Assembly: GCF_016342405.1 (NCBI RefSeq)
Contig: NZ_JAEINN010000001.1
Location: 62,001-126,000, forward strand
Direction of reading: 5' to 3'
Source: Maridesulfovibrio ferrireducens
Lineage (GTDB): Bacteria > Desulfobacterota > Desulfovibrionia > Desulfovibrionales > Desulfovibrionaceae
Length of the DNA stretch: 64,000 nucleotides
Made by a program: the position numbers and the translations under genes
In this document: piece after piece, positions 34,253 through 43,855 of the stretch
Layout: each line of letters begins with the position of its first letter
Position numbering within the stretch: position 1 is the first letter of the stretch
The notes under the pieces: generated by a model
Databases searched by the model: none
Told to the model about the DNA's origin: nothing
What the model saw: the letters and a program-made list of their open reading frames with translations, nothing else

Positions 34253-35317
34253 TTAGGCCTCCTTCTTGGTTGCTGGCTTGTAGGCGATTGCACTCAGTAC
34301 TATCTGGCGGATATCAACGCCGACCGGGCAGCTCTTGATACAGCGTCCGCAACCGCAGCAGGAGATAACTCCGCCGTGCAGATCGGGATAGTAACTGAAT
34401 TTATGACCGACTCTATTCTTGAGCCTGTTGGCCTTGGCGGGACGCGGATTGTGTCCGCTTGCTTCAGATGTGAACTGGGCTGACATGCAGTTGTCCCATG
34501 ATCTGATGCGTGTTCCTTTCAGGCCGTTTGCTTCGTCTGTTATATTGAAGCAGTAGCATGTGGGGCACAGGTATGTGCAGGCTCCGCAGCTAATACATTT
34601 GTCTGACATTTCTTCCCAGAACGCACCGTTATCAAAAACAGCCAGAAGTTTTTCCGGGCTGCCTGTGAAATCAGGAGCTTTGTTCATGGAAGCATTGGCA
34701 GCTTTTTTATATTTATCAGCTTCGGCTTTCATTTTGGAGCCGTCAGTGAGCAGGGAACTCTTGAGAAGTTCTTCGCCTCGTTTGCTGACAGATTCGATAT
34801 AATAGCCGTCTTTTACAGGAGTCATGAGAAGGTCTGAGCCTGAAGGGTCAGACGGCCCGCTCCCCACTGCGTTGCAGAAACAGGTGGCTTCACCTTTTTC
34901 GCATGACAGAGTGATGAAGTAGGTGTTTTCTCTACGAGCTTTGTAATATACGTCGACTTTTTCCCCATTCAGATAAACACGGTCGAACATAGTAAAACCG
35001 CGAGCATCACAGGGACGGTTTCCAAAAACAACATAGGATGTGGTCGGAATAGTTTCCTTTACATCCATAGCGATCTTGGAAAGGTTTTCCATGTCTTTTA
35101 TCTGGCTGTATTCAAGAAGAGTTTCACTTTGCGGAAAGATTGCCTTTTTAGGTGGCGCAGTTGCTTCCCGGTCAATGAAGAAACCTTTCTCTGAATCATA
35201 GGGCCGGAAAATGATAGAGTCACCTTCGAACCGGGGGGCAAGCACTTCGTGATCTTGTCCCAGTTCTTCCAGCCATGCCGACAAACTTTCTTTTTTTATG
35301 AATTTAGTCTGCGCCAT
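34253..35317 (-). CDS. flxB: FlxB: 4Fe-4S dicluster subunit
   Basis: A protein of about 354 residues resembling the beta subunit of sulfhydrogenase and anaerobic sulfite reductase A. Two ferredoxin motifs near the C-terminus, CISCGACTYLCPTCYC and CCGCGRCIKSCPVGVD, bind [4Fe-4S] clusters. GSGPSDPSGSDLLMTP lies in the substrate-free central region. The ATG at 35317 shares its first base with the flxC stop (TAATG) and has AGGAA upstream; an ATG at 35323 is a weaker option. It passes electrons between FlxA and the rest of the complex. Confidence 0.85.
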   Translation of the reverse strand: MAQTKFIKKESLSAWLEELGQDHEVLAPRFEGDSIIFRPYDSEKGFFIDREATAPPKKAIFPQSETLLEYSQIKDMENLSKIAMDVKETIPTTSYVVFGNRPCDARGFTMFDRVYLNGEKVDVYYKARRENTYFITLSCEKGEATCFCNAVGSGPSDPSGSDLLMTPVKDGYYIESVSKRGEELLKSSLLTDGSKMKAEADKYKKAANASMNKAPDFTGSPEKLLAVFDNGAFWEEMSDKCISCGACTYLCPTCYCFNITDEANGLKGTRIRSWDNCMSAQFTSEASGHNPRPAKANRLKNRVGHKFSYYPDLHGGVISCCGCGRCIKSCPVGVDIRQIVLSAIAYKPATKKEA

Positions 35318-36276
35318 TACCATTTCCTCTCTCTGATCTTATCTTCTTCAGTTTTGAAGGTCATGAGCGGTGGTGTCGCTTCCGGATCTATTCCGGCTTC
35401 ATAGTCGAAGACTTCTTTGATCTCTTTGTTCATTTTTTTCTTGAACAGGAGGATGGGAATATCTACAGGACATGCCCGCTGACATTCTCCACACTCAGTG
35501 CAGCGTCCGGCAAGATGATAGGCGTGGATAACCTGAAACATCCATTTGTCACGAACATGGGCTTCCTGACTCAGCCAGTGAGGATCGCGGCTTTGAGCAA
35601 CACAGTGGTCGCGGCATACGCATAACGGGCATGCGTTGCGGCATGCGTAGCAGCGGATGCAACGGTCCATTTCTTTCAGCCAGAATCCGAACTTTTCTTC
35701 CACAGGTTTTTCTTCAAATTCGACTACATCTTTGTAGCCGTCTTCAAATGTTGCTGTGGTTGTTACTTCTTCTCCTGCAAAGTGATCGCTGAGCACTGCA
35801 TTAGGGTAGCGGCAGGTTGCGCATTTGTCGGCAAGAACATCTCCCAAGGGGAGTTTGTGTTCTGCGCCGGAAGCGCTGACCGTGACGTCTGATCCTGAGA
35901 TTTCACAGGAGTCGATGTTTCCGACGTCTCCTACGATTCTACGGATTTTGGTCTGATCTACGACGCCGTTACAACCGAACCCGAAGATGGTTACACCTGC
36001 GCGGTCGATAAGATTTTCCTGTAGCAATTCAACTACGGAGCGGCTGTCGCAACCTTTTACTACAATGCCGACCTTTTTGCCGCGCAGGGCGGGCAGGTAG
36101 GTGGCAAGGTTATGAACGCAAAGCGCATTCACTTGAAGTTTATCAATATCTTCATCCCTGCGAATGAAATGCGGAGTGGCGTGAAGCGGGTCATATCCAC
36201 CCGTCCATCCTATCACAACATCTAATTCCGGCAGGGCTTTCCTGATTTGTTCTTTCAGATCTTTCAGATTTTGCAC
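35317..36276 (-). CDS. flxC: FlxC: 4Fe-4S electron-transfer subunit
   Basis: A 319-residue iron-sulfur protein with three cysteine groups: DKCATCRYPNAVL, CIRCYACRNACPLCVCRDHC and CTECGECQRACPVDIP. The N-terminal region resembles F420-dehydrogenase beta-like proteins. The start is GTG at 36276 with AAGGAG seven bases upstream. Spacing to flxD is 29 nt, the second-largest gap in the operon. It forms part of the electron wire from NADH to HdrA together with FlxB. Confidence 0.83.
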   Translation of the reverse strand: MQNLKDLKEQIRKALPELDVVIGWTGGYDPLHATPHFIRRDEDIDKLQVNALCVHNLATYLPALRGKKVGIVVKGCDSRSVVELLQENLIDRAGVTIFGFGCNGVVDQTKIRRIVGDVGNIDSCEISGSDVTVSASGAEHKLPLGDVLADKCATCRYPNAVLSDHFAGEEVTTTATFEDGYKDVVEFEEKPVEEKFGFWLKEMDRCIRCYACRNACPLCVCRDHCVAQSRDPHWLSQEAHVRDKWMFQVIHAYHLAGRCTECGECQRACPVDIPILLFKKKMNKEIKEVFDYEAGIDPEATPPLMTFKTEEDKIRERKW

Positions 36277-36305
36277 CCTGTATCTCCTTGGTTGAAAACG
36301 GCAGC

Positions 36306-36770
36306 TTAAAGAGCCGCTTCCATCAATTTGAGAGTCTCTTCTGCATCCGCTCCAGCTATTTTAGGGGCGGGTCCAAGCTCATGGATTTGCTCGGTGAATT
36401 TCGTTACGACTTCCTGCCAGCGTTGCCCTTCAGAGGCTGAAACCCAAGTGTATTCAAAACGCTTGGCATCAATACCCATGATCGGAAGGAACCTTTTCAG
36501 CATTTCCAATCTGCGGCGGGCGTAGAAGTTGCCTTCGGTATAATGGCAGTCTCTAGGATGACAGCCGGAAACCAGCACTCCGTCAGCGCCGGACATGAGA
36601 GTCTTGACGATAAACAGGGGGTCAATTCTACCTGAACAGGGAACCTTTATAACTCGCAAATCTGTCGGTTGTTTGAATCTTCCTACTCCGGCGGTATCAG
36701 CACCGCCATAGGAACACCAGTTACAGAGAAAACCGACGATTCTAAGTTCTTTACCTTCTAGAATCGGCAT
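36306..36770 (-). CDS. flxD: FlxD: MvhD-like subunit
   Basis: A 154-residue methyl-viologen-reducing-hydrogenase delta (MvhD) domain. CNWCSYGGADTAG, VPCSGRIDP and GCHPRDCHY are the cysteine-containing [2Fe-2S]-binding motifs. It links HdrA to the Flx subunits. The position where some methanogen homologues have selenocysteine is an ordinary cysteine here. It overlaps hdrA by 13 nt, which supports obligatory co-translation. Confidence 0.88.
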   Translation of the reverse strand: MPILEGKELRIVGFLCNWCSYGGADTAGVGRFKQPTDLRVIKVPCSGRIDPLFIVKTLMSGADGVLVSGCHPRDCHYTEGNFYARRRLEMLKRFLPIMGIDAKRFEYTWVSASEGQRWQEVVTKFTEQIHELGPAPKIAGADAEETLKLMEAAL

Positions 36771-38716
36771 ACTGCGTTAACCTCCGCGAGAATCTGGTTA
36801 TCAGTGAAATGCTGGAGCTGAACTGCGCCCTGAGGGCAGGTGGCTGTACAGATTCCGCAACCCTGACAAATTGTTTCAATCACTTCGGCCTTCTTCATGC
36901 CGCGGAAATCAATTTCCTTGATGGCTCCGAAGGGGCATGTCTGGATACATTTTCCGCATCCGATACAGCGCTTGATATCAACTACTGAAACCTGCGGGTC
37001 GCTTGCAAGCATGTCTTGCGAGAACAATCCCAGAACTTTAGATGCTGCCGCGCTGCCCTGTGCTACTGAAGCAGGGATATCTTTCGGTCCCTGACAGGCT
37101 CCGGCGAGGTAAACCCCGGCAGTGTTTGTTTCAACAGGTTTAAGTTTAGGATGTCCTTCCATATAAAAGCCGTAATTATCGTATGAGATACGCAGTTTTT
37201 TAGCCAGATCGGTGGCTCCGACAGAGGATTCTACACCAACTGCTAGAACAACGAGATCTGCGTCAATTTCAACCTGAGCACCCATAAGAGTATCTGCACC
37301 GCGAACAACCAGTTTATCACCTTTAGGATAGATCATTGAAACGCGACCGCGGATGTAATTGGCTCCATACTCTTCCATAGCGCGACGGGTAAACTCGTCG
37401 TACATTTTACCTGGAGAGCGGATGTCCATATAGAATACATGTGACTGAGAATCGGGAAGGTGGTCTTTGGTCAGAATTGACTGCTTGGCTGTGTACATAC
37501 AGCAGAAGCCTGAACAATACGGACGGCCGACAGATTTATCTCTTGATCCTACACACTGGATGAAAACAACATTCTTTGGCTCTTTGCCGTCGGAAGGACG
37601 TTTGATGTGTCCTTCACTTGGCCCAGAAGCGGAAAGCATGCGTTCGTATTGCAGGGAGGTAATAACGTCGGGGTATTTTCCGCCGCCGTATTCTCCGTAT
37701 ACAGTCCAGTCGAAGAGATCATATCCTGTTGCCGCGACAACTGCGCCGACATTTTCAGTGATAATTTCATCTTGCTGAGTAAAATCGATTGCTTCCGAAG
37801 GACAGACCTTTGCACAGACGCCGCATTTGTCTTTCTGTATTTTCATACAGAATTCAGGGTCGATCTTTGCTTTTTTAGGAATGGCCTGCGGGAACGGGAT
37901 ATTGATAGCTTTTGTCGTTGCAAGTTTTTCGTTAAAGAAGTCAGTAGCTTTTCTGCTGGGACATTTTTCAATACATAGACCGCAGCCTGTGCAGAGATCC
38001 CAGTTAACGTAGCTGGCTTTCTTTTTAATTTGGATCTCAAAGTTTCCGACATAACCGTTAACTTCTTTGATTTCCGAATATGCGTGGAGAGTAATGTTCG
38101 GGTGCTGTGCAACATCAACCATGAGAGGTCCGAGGACACAACTGGAACAGTCCACAGTAGGGAATGTTTTATCCAGTTTAGCCATCTTGCCGCCGATGGT
38201 GGTTTCTTTTTCAACTAAGACTACTTTTAGTCCACCGTTGGCACAGTCCAAAGCTGCCTGAATACCGGCGACACCGCCACCGACTACCATGACACTTTTG
38301 TTTACAGGGAATTGTTTGGAGAACAGCGGACGGTTTTTGAGAAGTTTTGCAGCTGCCATCCGAACAAGATCAGATGCCTTGTTGGTATTGGCTTCTCTGT
38401 CCTTCCCTACCCATGAAACGTGTTCTCTTATGTTCGCCATTTCGAAAAGGTAGCGGTTCAGACCCGCTCTTTCCAGAGTACGGCGGAAAGTAGGTTCATG
38501 CATTCTGGGTGTGCAGGATGCAACAACCACACCGTCTAGACGGTGTTCTTTAATAGCTTCTATTATACCATCCTGTCCGGGTTCGGAGCAGGCGTACATT
38601 GTATCTGTTGCGAATACTACGCCGGGAAATTCCCGGGAAGCTTCAGCAACCGCGGCAGTATCCACGGTTCCTTCAATATTAGTTCCGCAGTGGCAGATAA
38701 AGACTCCTATTTTCAT
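36758..38716 (-). CDS. hdrA: HdrA: FAD electron-bifurcating subunit
   Basis: A 652-residue heterodisulfide reductase A homologue. GVFICHCGTNIEG starts the N-terminal domain; VMVVGGGVAGIQAALDCANG is the FAD Rossmann motif; the four-cluster wiring is visible in CTGCGLCIEKCPSRKA, CGVCAKVCPSEAI, CIGCGKCIQTCPFGAI and CQGCGICTATCPQGAV. CSSCVLGPLMVDV carries another cysteine pair near the flavin. HdrA's FAD is the bifurcation point between the exergonic and endergonic electron acceptors. Length and domain order match Desulfovibrio HdrA. Confidence 0.92.
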   Translation of the reverse strand: MKIGVFICHCGTNIEGTVDTAAVAEASREFPGVVFATDTMYACSEPGQDGIIEAIKEHRLDGVVVASCTPRMHEPTFRRTLERAGLNRYLFEMANIREHVSWVGKDREANTNKASDLVRMAAAKLLKNRPLFSKQFPVNKSVMVVGGGVAGIQAALDCANGGLKVVLVEKETTIGGKMAKLDKTFPTVDCSSCVLGPLMVDVAQHPNITLHAYSEIKEVNGYVGNFEIQIKKKASYVNWDLCTGCGLCIEKCPSRKATDFFNEKLATTKAINIPFPQAIPKKAKIDPEFCMKIQKDKCGVCAKVCPSEAIDFTQQDEIITENVGAVVAATGYDLFDWTVYGEYGGGKYPDVITSLQYERMLSASGPSEGHIKRPSDGKEPKNVVFIQCVGSRDKSVGRPYCSGFCCMYTAKQSILTKDHLPDSQSHVFYMDIRSPGKMYDEFTRRAMEEYGANYIRGRVSMIYPKGDKLVVRGADTLMGAQVEIDADLVVLAVGVESSVGATDLAKKLRISYDNYGFYMEGHPKLKPVETNTAGVYLAGACQGPKDIPASVAQGSAAASKVLGLFSQDMLASDPQVSVVDIKRCIGCGKCIQTCPFGAIKEIDFRGMKKAEVIETICQGCGICTATCPQGAVQLQHFTDNQILAEVNAVCRF

Positions 38717-38757
38717 TTAAGTCTTCTCCTTGACGTTCTTGACCGGGGTGGGAGCTC

Positions 38758-39648
38758 TTAGGAGGTCTCGTCCCTGCCGATGGCATTAATGACTTTGCGA
38801 GGGTCCACGCAGAGCTTGTCGATTCCGAGTTCCTTTTCGCTTAGTCCGAGAGCCAATCCGATAAGCTGGGTGTAATAAAACACCGGGATATGGTGATTGG
38901 TTCCGGCAGCAGAGTTTACCTGATCCTGTCGCAGATCAAGATTCATCTGGCACAAAGGGCAGGCCGTAACCAGCGCTTCAGCTCCGATGTCTTTTGCTGC
39001 GTCAAGCAGTTTGCCGGAGAGGCTCATAACAATATCCTTGCGGGGGATACCGAATGATGCTCCGCAGCACTCAACTTTAAGCGGGAAAGGAAGGACCGTT
39101 GCTCCCAGAGCTGTCATGATATTATCCATAGCCATGGGGTGCTCGGGGTCGTCAAAGTTCATGACTTCCGGCGGGCGGTTCATGATGCAACCGTAATATG
39201 CCGCGACTTTAAGTCCTTTAAGCGGTTTAACAGCCTTGTCTTTAAGAGCCTTGAGTCCCATGTCTTCAACAATAATCTGCAATACGGATTTCGTTGCGAC
39301 TCCGCCCTGATAGGGAGTGTCGAGCAGTTTGTTGACCTTGTCACGAAAGCCGTCTTTTTTCATTCTGTGAGTGGCTGTCTTGAGGTTGGTCAGGCAACTA
39401 GGACAAGGAGTGATCGCTGTGTCCAGATTCATTTTTTCGACCAGAGCAAGATTGCGGGCCGACAGAGCTGAGGACAAAGTATGATCGACTGTGTGTGCCG
39501 GGGTGGAACCGCAGCAACTCCAATCGGGGATTTCGGTCAGCGTTATGCCCAGCTCTGCACAGACTGCGCGGGTGGACATGTCATATTCAATAGAAGTTCC
39601 GGTGCCGGAGCAACCTGGATAATACGCATAAGTTAAGGAATCACTCAT
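38758..39648 (-). CDS. hdrB: HdrB: CCG-domain subunit
   Basis: A 296-residue subunit with two CCG motifs: SCCGSTPAHTVD in the N-terminal half and ECCGASFGIP with CPLCQMN in the C-terminal half, plus CPSCLTNL and YYPGCSGTG. In methanogens these bind noncubane [4Fe-4S] clusters that reduce the disulfide substrate. In sulfate reducers the substrate is thought to be DsrC trisulfide or disulfide. The start overlaps the hdrC stop as ATGA. Confidence 0.9.
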   Translation of the reverse strand: MSDSLTYAYYPGCSGTGTSIEYDMSTRAVCAELGITLTEIPDWSCCGSTPAHTVDHTLSSALSARNLALVEKMNLDTAITPCPSCLTNLKTATHRMKKDGFRDKVNKLLDTPYQGGVATKSVLQIIVEDMGLKALKDKAVKPLKGLKVAAYYGCIMNRPPEVMNFDDPEHPMAMDNIMTALGATVLPFPLKVECCGASFGIPRKDIVMSLSGKLLDAAKDIGAEALVTACPLCQMNLDLRQDQVNSAAGTNHHIPVFYYTQLIGLALGLSEKELGIDKLCVDPRKVINAIGRDETS

Positions 39649-40205
39649 TTACGAGACTCCTCTTTGAATCGGTTAAAGATCTTTTTGACTTCTTCTTTGC
39701 CCTGTATCTGGGGAGGCGTGAAGTGCATTTTCCCTTTGGGCAGAACTTTTGGTCCCAGATCGACGTCTGTCCAGAAGCGTCCGGTTTTAGTGATATAGGA
39801 TGCTAGAAGCCCTATTTCAAAGACTCGTCCGTTATTTTCAACTGATGACAGGAAACTGTCCCAGAAGGATTTAACAGTAGGCACTGGAGCATAGCCTTCA
39901 CGGCGGGCCATGTGGCGTAATACGTCCATTATGTGTGCTACATCAATGTTGTTTGGACATCTTGTTGTGCATGATTCACATGTTGCACATAGCCAAAGAG
40001 ATTTACATTTCAGAACAGTTTCTTTCTGCCCAGTTTGTACAAGGCGCATAATCTGATTCACAGGTATGTCATATACAAATGTATACGGGCACCCTGCGGT
40101 ACAGTTACCGCATTGATAGCAGAGGCTCATGTCCTGGCCGCTTTCTTCTTCGACTTGCCTTACAAAATTAGCGTCGTAAGTTTTGGTAATATTAACTATT
40201 TCCAT
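39645..40205 (-). CDS. hdrC: HdrC: ferredoxin-type subunit
   Basis: A 186-residue two-[4Fe-4S] ferredoxin subunit: CYQCGNCTAGCPYTF and CATCESCTTRCPNNID. It passes electrons from HdrA to HdrB. It is the first gene of the operon; the alcohol dehydrogenase gene that precedes hdrC in D. vulgaris is absent upstream, where a 525-bp intergenic region begins instead. Confidence 0.9.
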   Translation of the reverse strand: MEIVNITKTYDANFVRQVEEESGQDMSLCYQCGNCTAGCPYTFVYDIPVNQIMRLVQTGQKETVLKCKSLWLCATCESCTTRCPNNIDVAHIMDVLRHMARREGYAPVPTVKSFWDSFLSSVENNGRVFEIGLLASYITKTGRFWTDVDLGPKVLPKGKMHFTPPQIQGKEEVKKIFNRFKEESRK

Positions 40206-40286
40206 AAATGAGTAGCCGCCTTTACGCTTTGAAGTCCGGTGGAGCGAACTTGCTGTGTGTAGATTGGCTTAAAGATTCATAACAGA

Positions 40287-40329
40287 GGATGGATTCTTAA
40301 GATGAGGCATACTGCCAGAAGATCCATCC
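40287..40329. promoter_or_regulatory. inverted repeat upstream of hdrC
   Basis: GGATGGATtCTT and AAGATCCATCC form an 11-bp arm pair separated by about 20 bases, in the hdrC leader/upstream area. There is no T-run on either strand, so it is not an intrinsic terminator; it could be a binding site or a leader stem. Confidence 0.5.
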
Positions 40330-40380
40330 TTACCGCAAGTAGTATTCACAGACTTTGAACCTTTGTATAAAACTTTTTTT

Positions 40381-40409
40381 TTGTCAAAGCACTGGATTGA
40401 TTATATAAT
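40381..40409 (+). promoter_or_regulatory. strong sigma-70-like promoter toward the cytochrome/chemoreceptor genes
   Basis: TTGTCA (40381-40386), exactly 17 bases, then a perfect TATAAT (40404-40409). Transcription would begin near 40416, giving a leader of about 315 nt before the cytochrome gene, or a separate small RNA. The leader includes a stem-loop at 40517-40562. It is the best promoter-like sequence in the 525-bp divergent region. Confidence 0.6.
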
Positions 40410-40516
40410 CATGTGAAAATAGGTGTGCATAAAGAATATTTTAATGTATCTCCTTAAATTATATGAGAATTGATTTAGTGGCGTCGCTATTGTTTTTGTT
40501 ATTCCATAGAATATGG

Positions 40517-40562
40517 CTAGCTGTTATATTATATTTCTCTTCACATATAACCCTAAAGCTAG
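40517..40562 (+). other. leader stem-loop between promoter and cytochrome gene
   Basis: CTAGCTGTTATAT pairs with ATATAAC and, across a five-base bulge (CCTAA), AGCTAG. The 13 pairs enclose a 15-base loop. It lies in the long untranslated leader of the tetraheme cytochrome gene. No U-run follows, so it does not look like a terminator. The rest of 40563-40730 has no further clear structure; an RBS region (GGGG) precedes the ATG at 40731. Confidence 0.4.
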
Positions 40563-40730
40563 TAATGGAATGGTCGATATATCTTTGGCAAGACTGTGAA
40601 TTATTTATAGAGTAATAGGGTAATCTCTTTGAATTCATAGTAAAAGATTTTTAGGGACGTTGAGTAACGCGAGGTTGAGTTGGGTTAAGGGGAAGTGTAA
40701 TTTTTACATTTAAATTTGGGGTGAATCTTT

Positions 40731-41210
40731 ATGCGAGGAAAAAGCTATACCATACGAATCGGTGTTTTTTTAACGGTACTGACAGTGTTCGGGCTGTCGT
40801 TCGTTGGTTATGGTGTCACAAATTCGGCAACCTATGTTGGATCAGAAGCTTGTGCAGAGTGTCATGAGAAAGAATTTTCAAACTATAGCAAGTACTCCAA
40901 AAAAGCTCACTCCAGTGCAAGTATTAAAATTATGGCTTCTGATCTTGCTCAGGACGAACTTGAGGATTGTTATTCCTGTCATGCCACAGGATATGGCAAA
41001 CCCGGCGGTTTTGTTTCATTTGAAAAAACGCCTCAGTTAGCTGATGCCGGTTGTGAAGTTTGTCATGGACCGGGGTCGCTTCATGCTGAAGATGGCGATC
41101 CTGAGCTTATTAAAGCTAAGGTTGATATCAAGGACTGTGAAGTCTGTCATAATGCCGACAGAGTTGAGAACTTTAACTTTAAACCGCTGATTTATGGCGG
41201 CGCACACTAA
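40731..41210 (+). CDS. tetraheme c-type cytochrome (c-554-like)
   Basis: A 159-residue exported cytochrome with an N-terminal membrane/signal segment (residues 9-30) and four CxxCH heme-binding motifs at about residues 41-45 (CAECH), 80-84 (CYSCH), 108-112 (CEVCH) and 136-140 (CEVCH). Spacing resembles the cytochrome c-554/c3-like multiheme family. Likely periplasmic and possibly membrane-anchored by the uncleaved N-terminus. It precedes the heme chemoreceptor by 10 nt, so the pair may be a redox-sensing unit: the cytochrome relays electrons or signals to the sensor domain. No other cytochrome or oxidoreductase partner is adjacent. Confidence 0.87.
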   Translation: MRGKSYTIRIGVFLTVLTVFGLSFVGYGVTNSATYVGSEACAECHEKEFSNYSKYSKKAHSSASIKIMASDLAQDELEDCYSCHATGYGKPGGFVSFEKTPQLADAGCEVCHGPGSLHAEDGDPELIKAKVDIKDCEVCHNADRVENFNFKPLIYGGAH

Positions 41211-41220
41211 GGGAGGGATT

Positions 41221-43224
41221 ATGAATTTTATCAAAGACTCCCTTGGAAACAAAGTTCTGGTCTTGACGTCTTTGTTGACAGCGACAGTTTTTATTTGCTT
41301 GTTTGCAGCAAATTCTTACTGGCAGAAAAATTCAATGTTGCACGAGATTGAAGGTGCAGCTGTTAGAACTGCTGATTTGTTACAGCTTGCGATTAGAGAA
41401 CCTATGGCCAAAGGTAACAATAAAGCAACTACTGAAAAGTTCGCCACAGTTGCAGAAAATTATAATGACGTAAGCGTATATCTTACTAATTATAAAGGTA
41501 ATATTACTTATTCAACTTCTAAGAAAGATTTGCGCTCTGAGCTAGCTCCTAAATTTGATAATCCCGAAATTAAAGCACTCTACGCAAAGAGCCTTAAGTC
41601 CGTAATAAAGGAAGGAATGCTTTCGGAGATCGGCGGTAAGGATGTTTTTGTTGAAGTAGAATCAATAAAAAATGAAAAACGCTGTTATCATTGCCACGGT
41701 AGCAGACAACCCATTCTTGGTTCATTAGTAATGGTTCAGGATGTGTCCAGTCAGTTCGGCTCCTTGGTAGATTCCCAAATTAAGGGGGCAATGCTTTCTT
41801 TTACCGGGTTTGTCGTTTTGCTTGGAGCCTTACTGTTCTTTATGCGCAAATCAATTGTTAATCGGATTGAGGTTATCACTGGAGCAACCGATGAGTTCAC
41901 AAGTGGAAATCTTGATGCTCATTTTGAAGTGGCCGGAAGCGATGAACTTAGTTTGCTCGGAAATAATCTCGGCGAAATGGCCAGACAGATTAAAGACCAG
42001 CTACAATATAATAAGGGTGTGTTGAATGGAATAACCGTGCCTTTGTTCGTAGCTGATGAAAATAATAATATCGGGTTCGTAAATGGGCCTATGCTTAAGA
42101 TTTTGCAAAAAACAGAATCAGCAATAATCGGCTCTCCGGTCGATAGTCTCTTTATGAAAGACGGCAAAGCTATTACTGCTGATGCCCTTCAAAACAATGG
42201 ATGCCCTCAAGACTTGCTTCGTTATATGAGGGAAGACGGAGTTGAATTCCCGCTTAGGTACCAGGTTTGTGCTCTTTTAAATGCTGAAGATGAAATTGTC
42301 GGCGCTATTGCCGTTATGATTGATCTTACTGAAGAAGAAGAAAGCCGGATGCATATTGAGAAGCAGCAGGAAGCTCTTCTTGAGGTTGCCAACGAAGTTA
42401 CCGAAGTTTCAACGAAACTGCTTTCATATTCTGAAGAACTATCGCAGCAGATGAATGAACTCACTATCGGTGTTGATACCACTGCGATGCAGACCGGACA
42501 GGTTGCAACGGCTATGGAGCAGATGAATGCAACTGTTCTTGAGGTTGCGCAGAATACAGGTGAAACAGCTGAGGCTTCTGAAAGAGCTAACACTGTTGCC
42601 CGTGATGGCGGTGAAGTTGTCAGGAATACCGTTCAAGAAATTCACATGGTTACCAAGACCACTGATAGGCTTGCGGAACTTTTGAATGATCTCTCTGTTC
42701 GTGCTGAGAATATCGGTGCCGTTATGTCGGTAATTAATGATATAGCAGACCAGACTAATCTTCTGGCTCTTAACGCAGCTATTGAAGCAGCCCGTGCCGG
42801 TGAAGCCGGACGAGGATTTGCGGTTGTTGCAGATGAAGTCCGTAAACTTGCAGAAAAGACGATGTCCGCAACCAATGAGGTTGAGGGCGCTATCGACTTG
42901 ATTCAGCAGAGTACTAAAAAAGTCGTAACGGAAATGTCTGATGCCCGTGAGCGTGTCGGCAGAACCGTCACGATGGCTGAAGGTGCTGGTGGAGTTCTTG
43001 AGGCTATCGTCAAGGAATCTGAAAATATTGCCGACATGGTAAGGGCAATTGCCACTGCGGCCGAAGAACAGTCTGCAACCAGTGACGAGGTTAACAACAG
43101 CGTTACTGAGATTAACGGTCTCTCACAGACTTTGTCACAGGGGATCATGAATGCTAATGAGGGAATTCAGGAAGTCTCTGAAATGGCTCAACACTTAAGT
43201 GAGCTTGTCTCCCGCTTTAAATAG
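41221..43224 (+). CDS. DcrA-like chemoreceptor with c-type heme motif
   Basis: A methyl-accepting chemotaxis protein of about 667 residues. A first transmembrane helix spans about 12-33; the periplasmic domain (34-188) contains CYHCH at 155-159, a c-type heme-binding motif, as in DcrA of Desulfovibrio vulgaris, a redox/oxygen sensor. The second helix is about 190-208; then come HAMP, a PAS-like domain (about 275-390) and the signalling domain with the invariant tip [20 protein letters not shown]. The ATG at 41221 with AGGGAGG upstream is preferred to an in-frame ATG at 41194 inside the cytochrome end. Methylation-site helices are present near the C-terminus. It ends at a clear terminator. Confidence 0.9.
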   Translation: MNFIKDSLGNKVLVLTSLLTATVFICLFAANSYWQKNSMLHEIEGAAVRTADLLQLAIREPMAKGNNKATTEKFATVAENYNDVSVYLTNYKGNITYSTSKKDLRSELAPKFDNPEIKALYAKSLKSVIKEGMLSEIGGKDVFVEVESIKNEKRCYHCHGSRQPILGSLVMVQDVSSQFGSLVDSQIKGAMLSFTGFVVLLGALLFFMRKSIVNRIEVITGATDEFTSGNLDAHFEVAGSDELSLLGNNLGEMARQIKDQLQYNKGVLNGITVPLFVADENNNIGFVNGPMLKILQKTESAIIGSPVDSLFMKDGKAITADALQNNGCPQDLLRYMREDGVEFPLRYQVCALLNAEDEIVGAIAVMIDLTEEEESRMHIEKQQEALLEVANEVTEVSTKLLSYSEELSQQMNELTIGVDTTAMQTGQVATAMEQMNATVLEVAQNTGETAEASERANTVARDGGEVVRNTVQEIHMVTKTTDRLAELLNDLSVRAENIGAVMSVINDIADQTNLLALNAAIEAARAGEAGRGFAVVADEVRKLAEKTMSATNEVEGAIDLIQQSTKKVVTEMSDARERVGRTVTMAEGAGGVLEAIVKESENIADMVRAIATAAEEQSATSDEVNNSVTEINGLSQTLSQGIMNANEGIQEVSEMAQHLSELVSRFK

Positions 43225-43249
43225 ATTCTGAATAAAGAGTAAAAAATTA

Positions 43250-43286
43250 CCGCCCCGCTGAAACATTTCAGCGGGGCGGTTTTTTT
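43250..43286 (+). terminator. rho-independent terminator of the chemoreceptor gene
   Basis: A 13-bp GC-rich stem (CCGCCCCGCTGAA/TTCAGCGGGGCGG) with a tight loop is followed by seven T's. It closes the cytochrome/chemoreceptor transcript. Confidence 0.92.
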
Positions 43287-43318
43287 GTGAGCAGTAAAAA
43301 GGTATGAAGCGCTGGATC

Positions 43319-43738
43319 TTAACGCCAGCCCTTGCCGGTATTACTGAAAATTTCTGTGATGCGGGTTCTCTTTGTTGCCGTGAAGTGGTTATTACGAGCT
43401 ATCTCAGGCGTTTTACCGGTACTTTCATATACGGTCTCTATATATTTAAGAAGACCTATAAGACCTTTTTTCTTTGAGCTTGTTCTTTTGACAATGCACT
43501 TAATGCTGCCCGGGTCTATGGCATGATATCTGGCGAGGTAAGCTCCGTTCTCTCGCGGAAGGATCTCCATTCGCTGTATGCCTTTTATATGGCTTCGGTT
43601 GAGCTTGGTTACCCAGCTCTGAGAGAAGACTTGGAAGTGGTTCAGTTCGGTCTGTCCGGCTAGTTCACTGGCGAGTGCATTTGTAGAAAGTAGTAGGCAA
43701 AGTATAATTGCAAACGTTTTTATTTTGGTAAGGTTCAT
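43319..43738 (-). CDS. secreted protein of unknown function
   Basis: A protein of about 139 residues with a clear N-terminal signal peptide (IKTFAIILCLLLSTNALASE, likely cleaved after ALA). The mature part is basic with KGIQRMEILPREN and ARYHAIDPGSIKCIVKRTSS; I do not recognise a domain. One cysteine remains in the mature protein. The ATG at 43738 is preferred to 43750 because it directly begins the signal peptide. It is transcribed alone, convergent with the chemoreceptor gene. Function unknown; periplasmic. Confidence 0.65.
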   Translation of the reverse strand: MNLTKIKTFAIILCLLLSTNALASELAGQTELNHFQVFSQSWVTKLNRSHIKGIQRMEILPRENGAYLARYHAIDPGSIKCIVKRTSSKKKGLIGLLKYIETVYESTGKTPEIARNNHFTATKRTRITEIFSNTGKGWR

Positions 43739-43752
43739 TTGGTTCTCCAACT

Positions 43753-43788
43753 AAAAAAAGGGTGGAAAGAGCAATGCCCTTTCCACCC
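43753..43788 (-). terminator. rho-independent terminator of the VWA-OmpA gene
   Basis: On the minus strand a 10-bp stem (GGGTGGAAAG/CTTTCCACCC) is followed by seven T's, ending the transcript of the OmpA-domain gene. It sits just upstream of the secreted-protein start. Confidence 0.9.
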
Positions 43789-43855
43789 TATTGTTACTCT
43801 AAATCGAATTTGAAAACAAGAACCCGACAAGAGGTCTTAATCTTTAATTTTTATA

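Noticed and set aside
40287-40329. Intrinsic terminator
   Set aside because: The stem is good but neither strand has a T-run.
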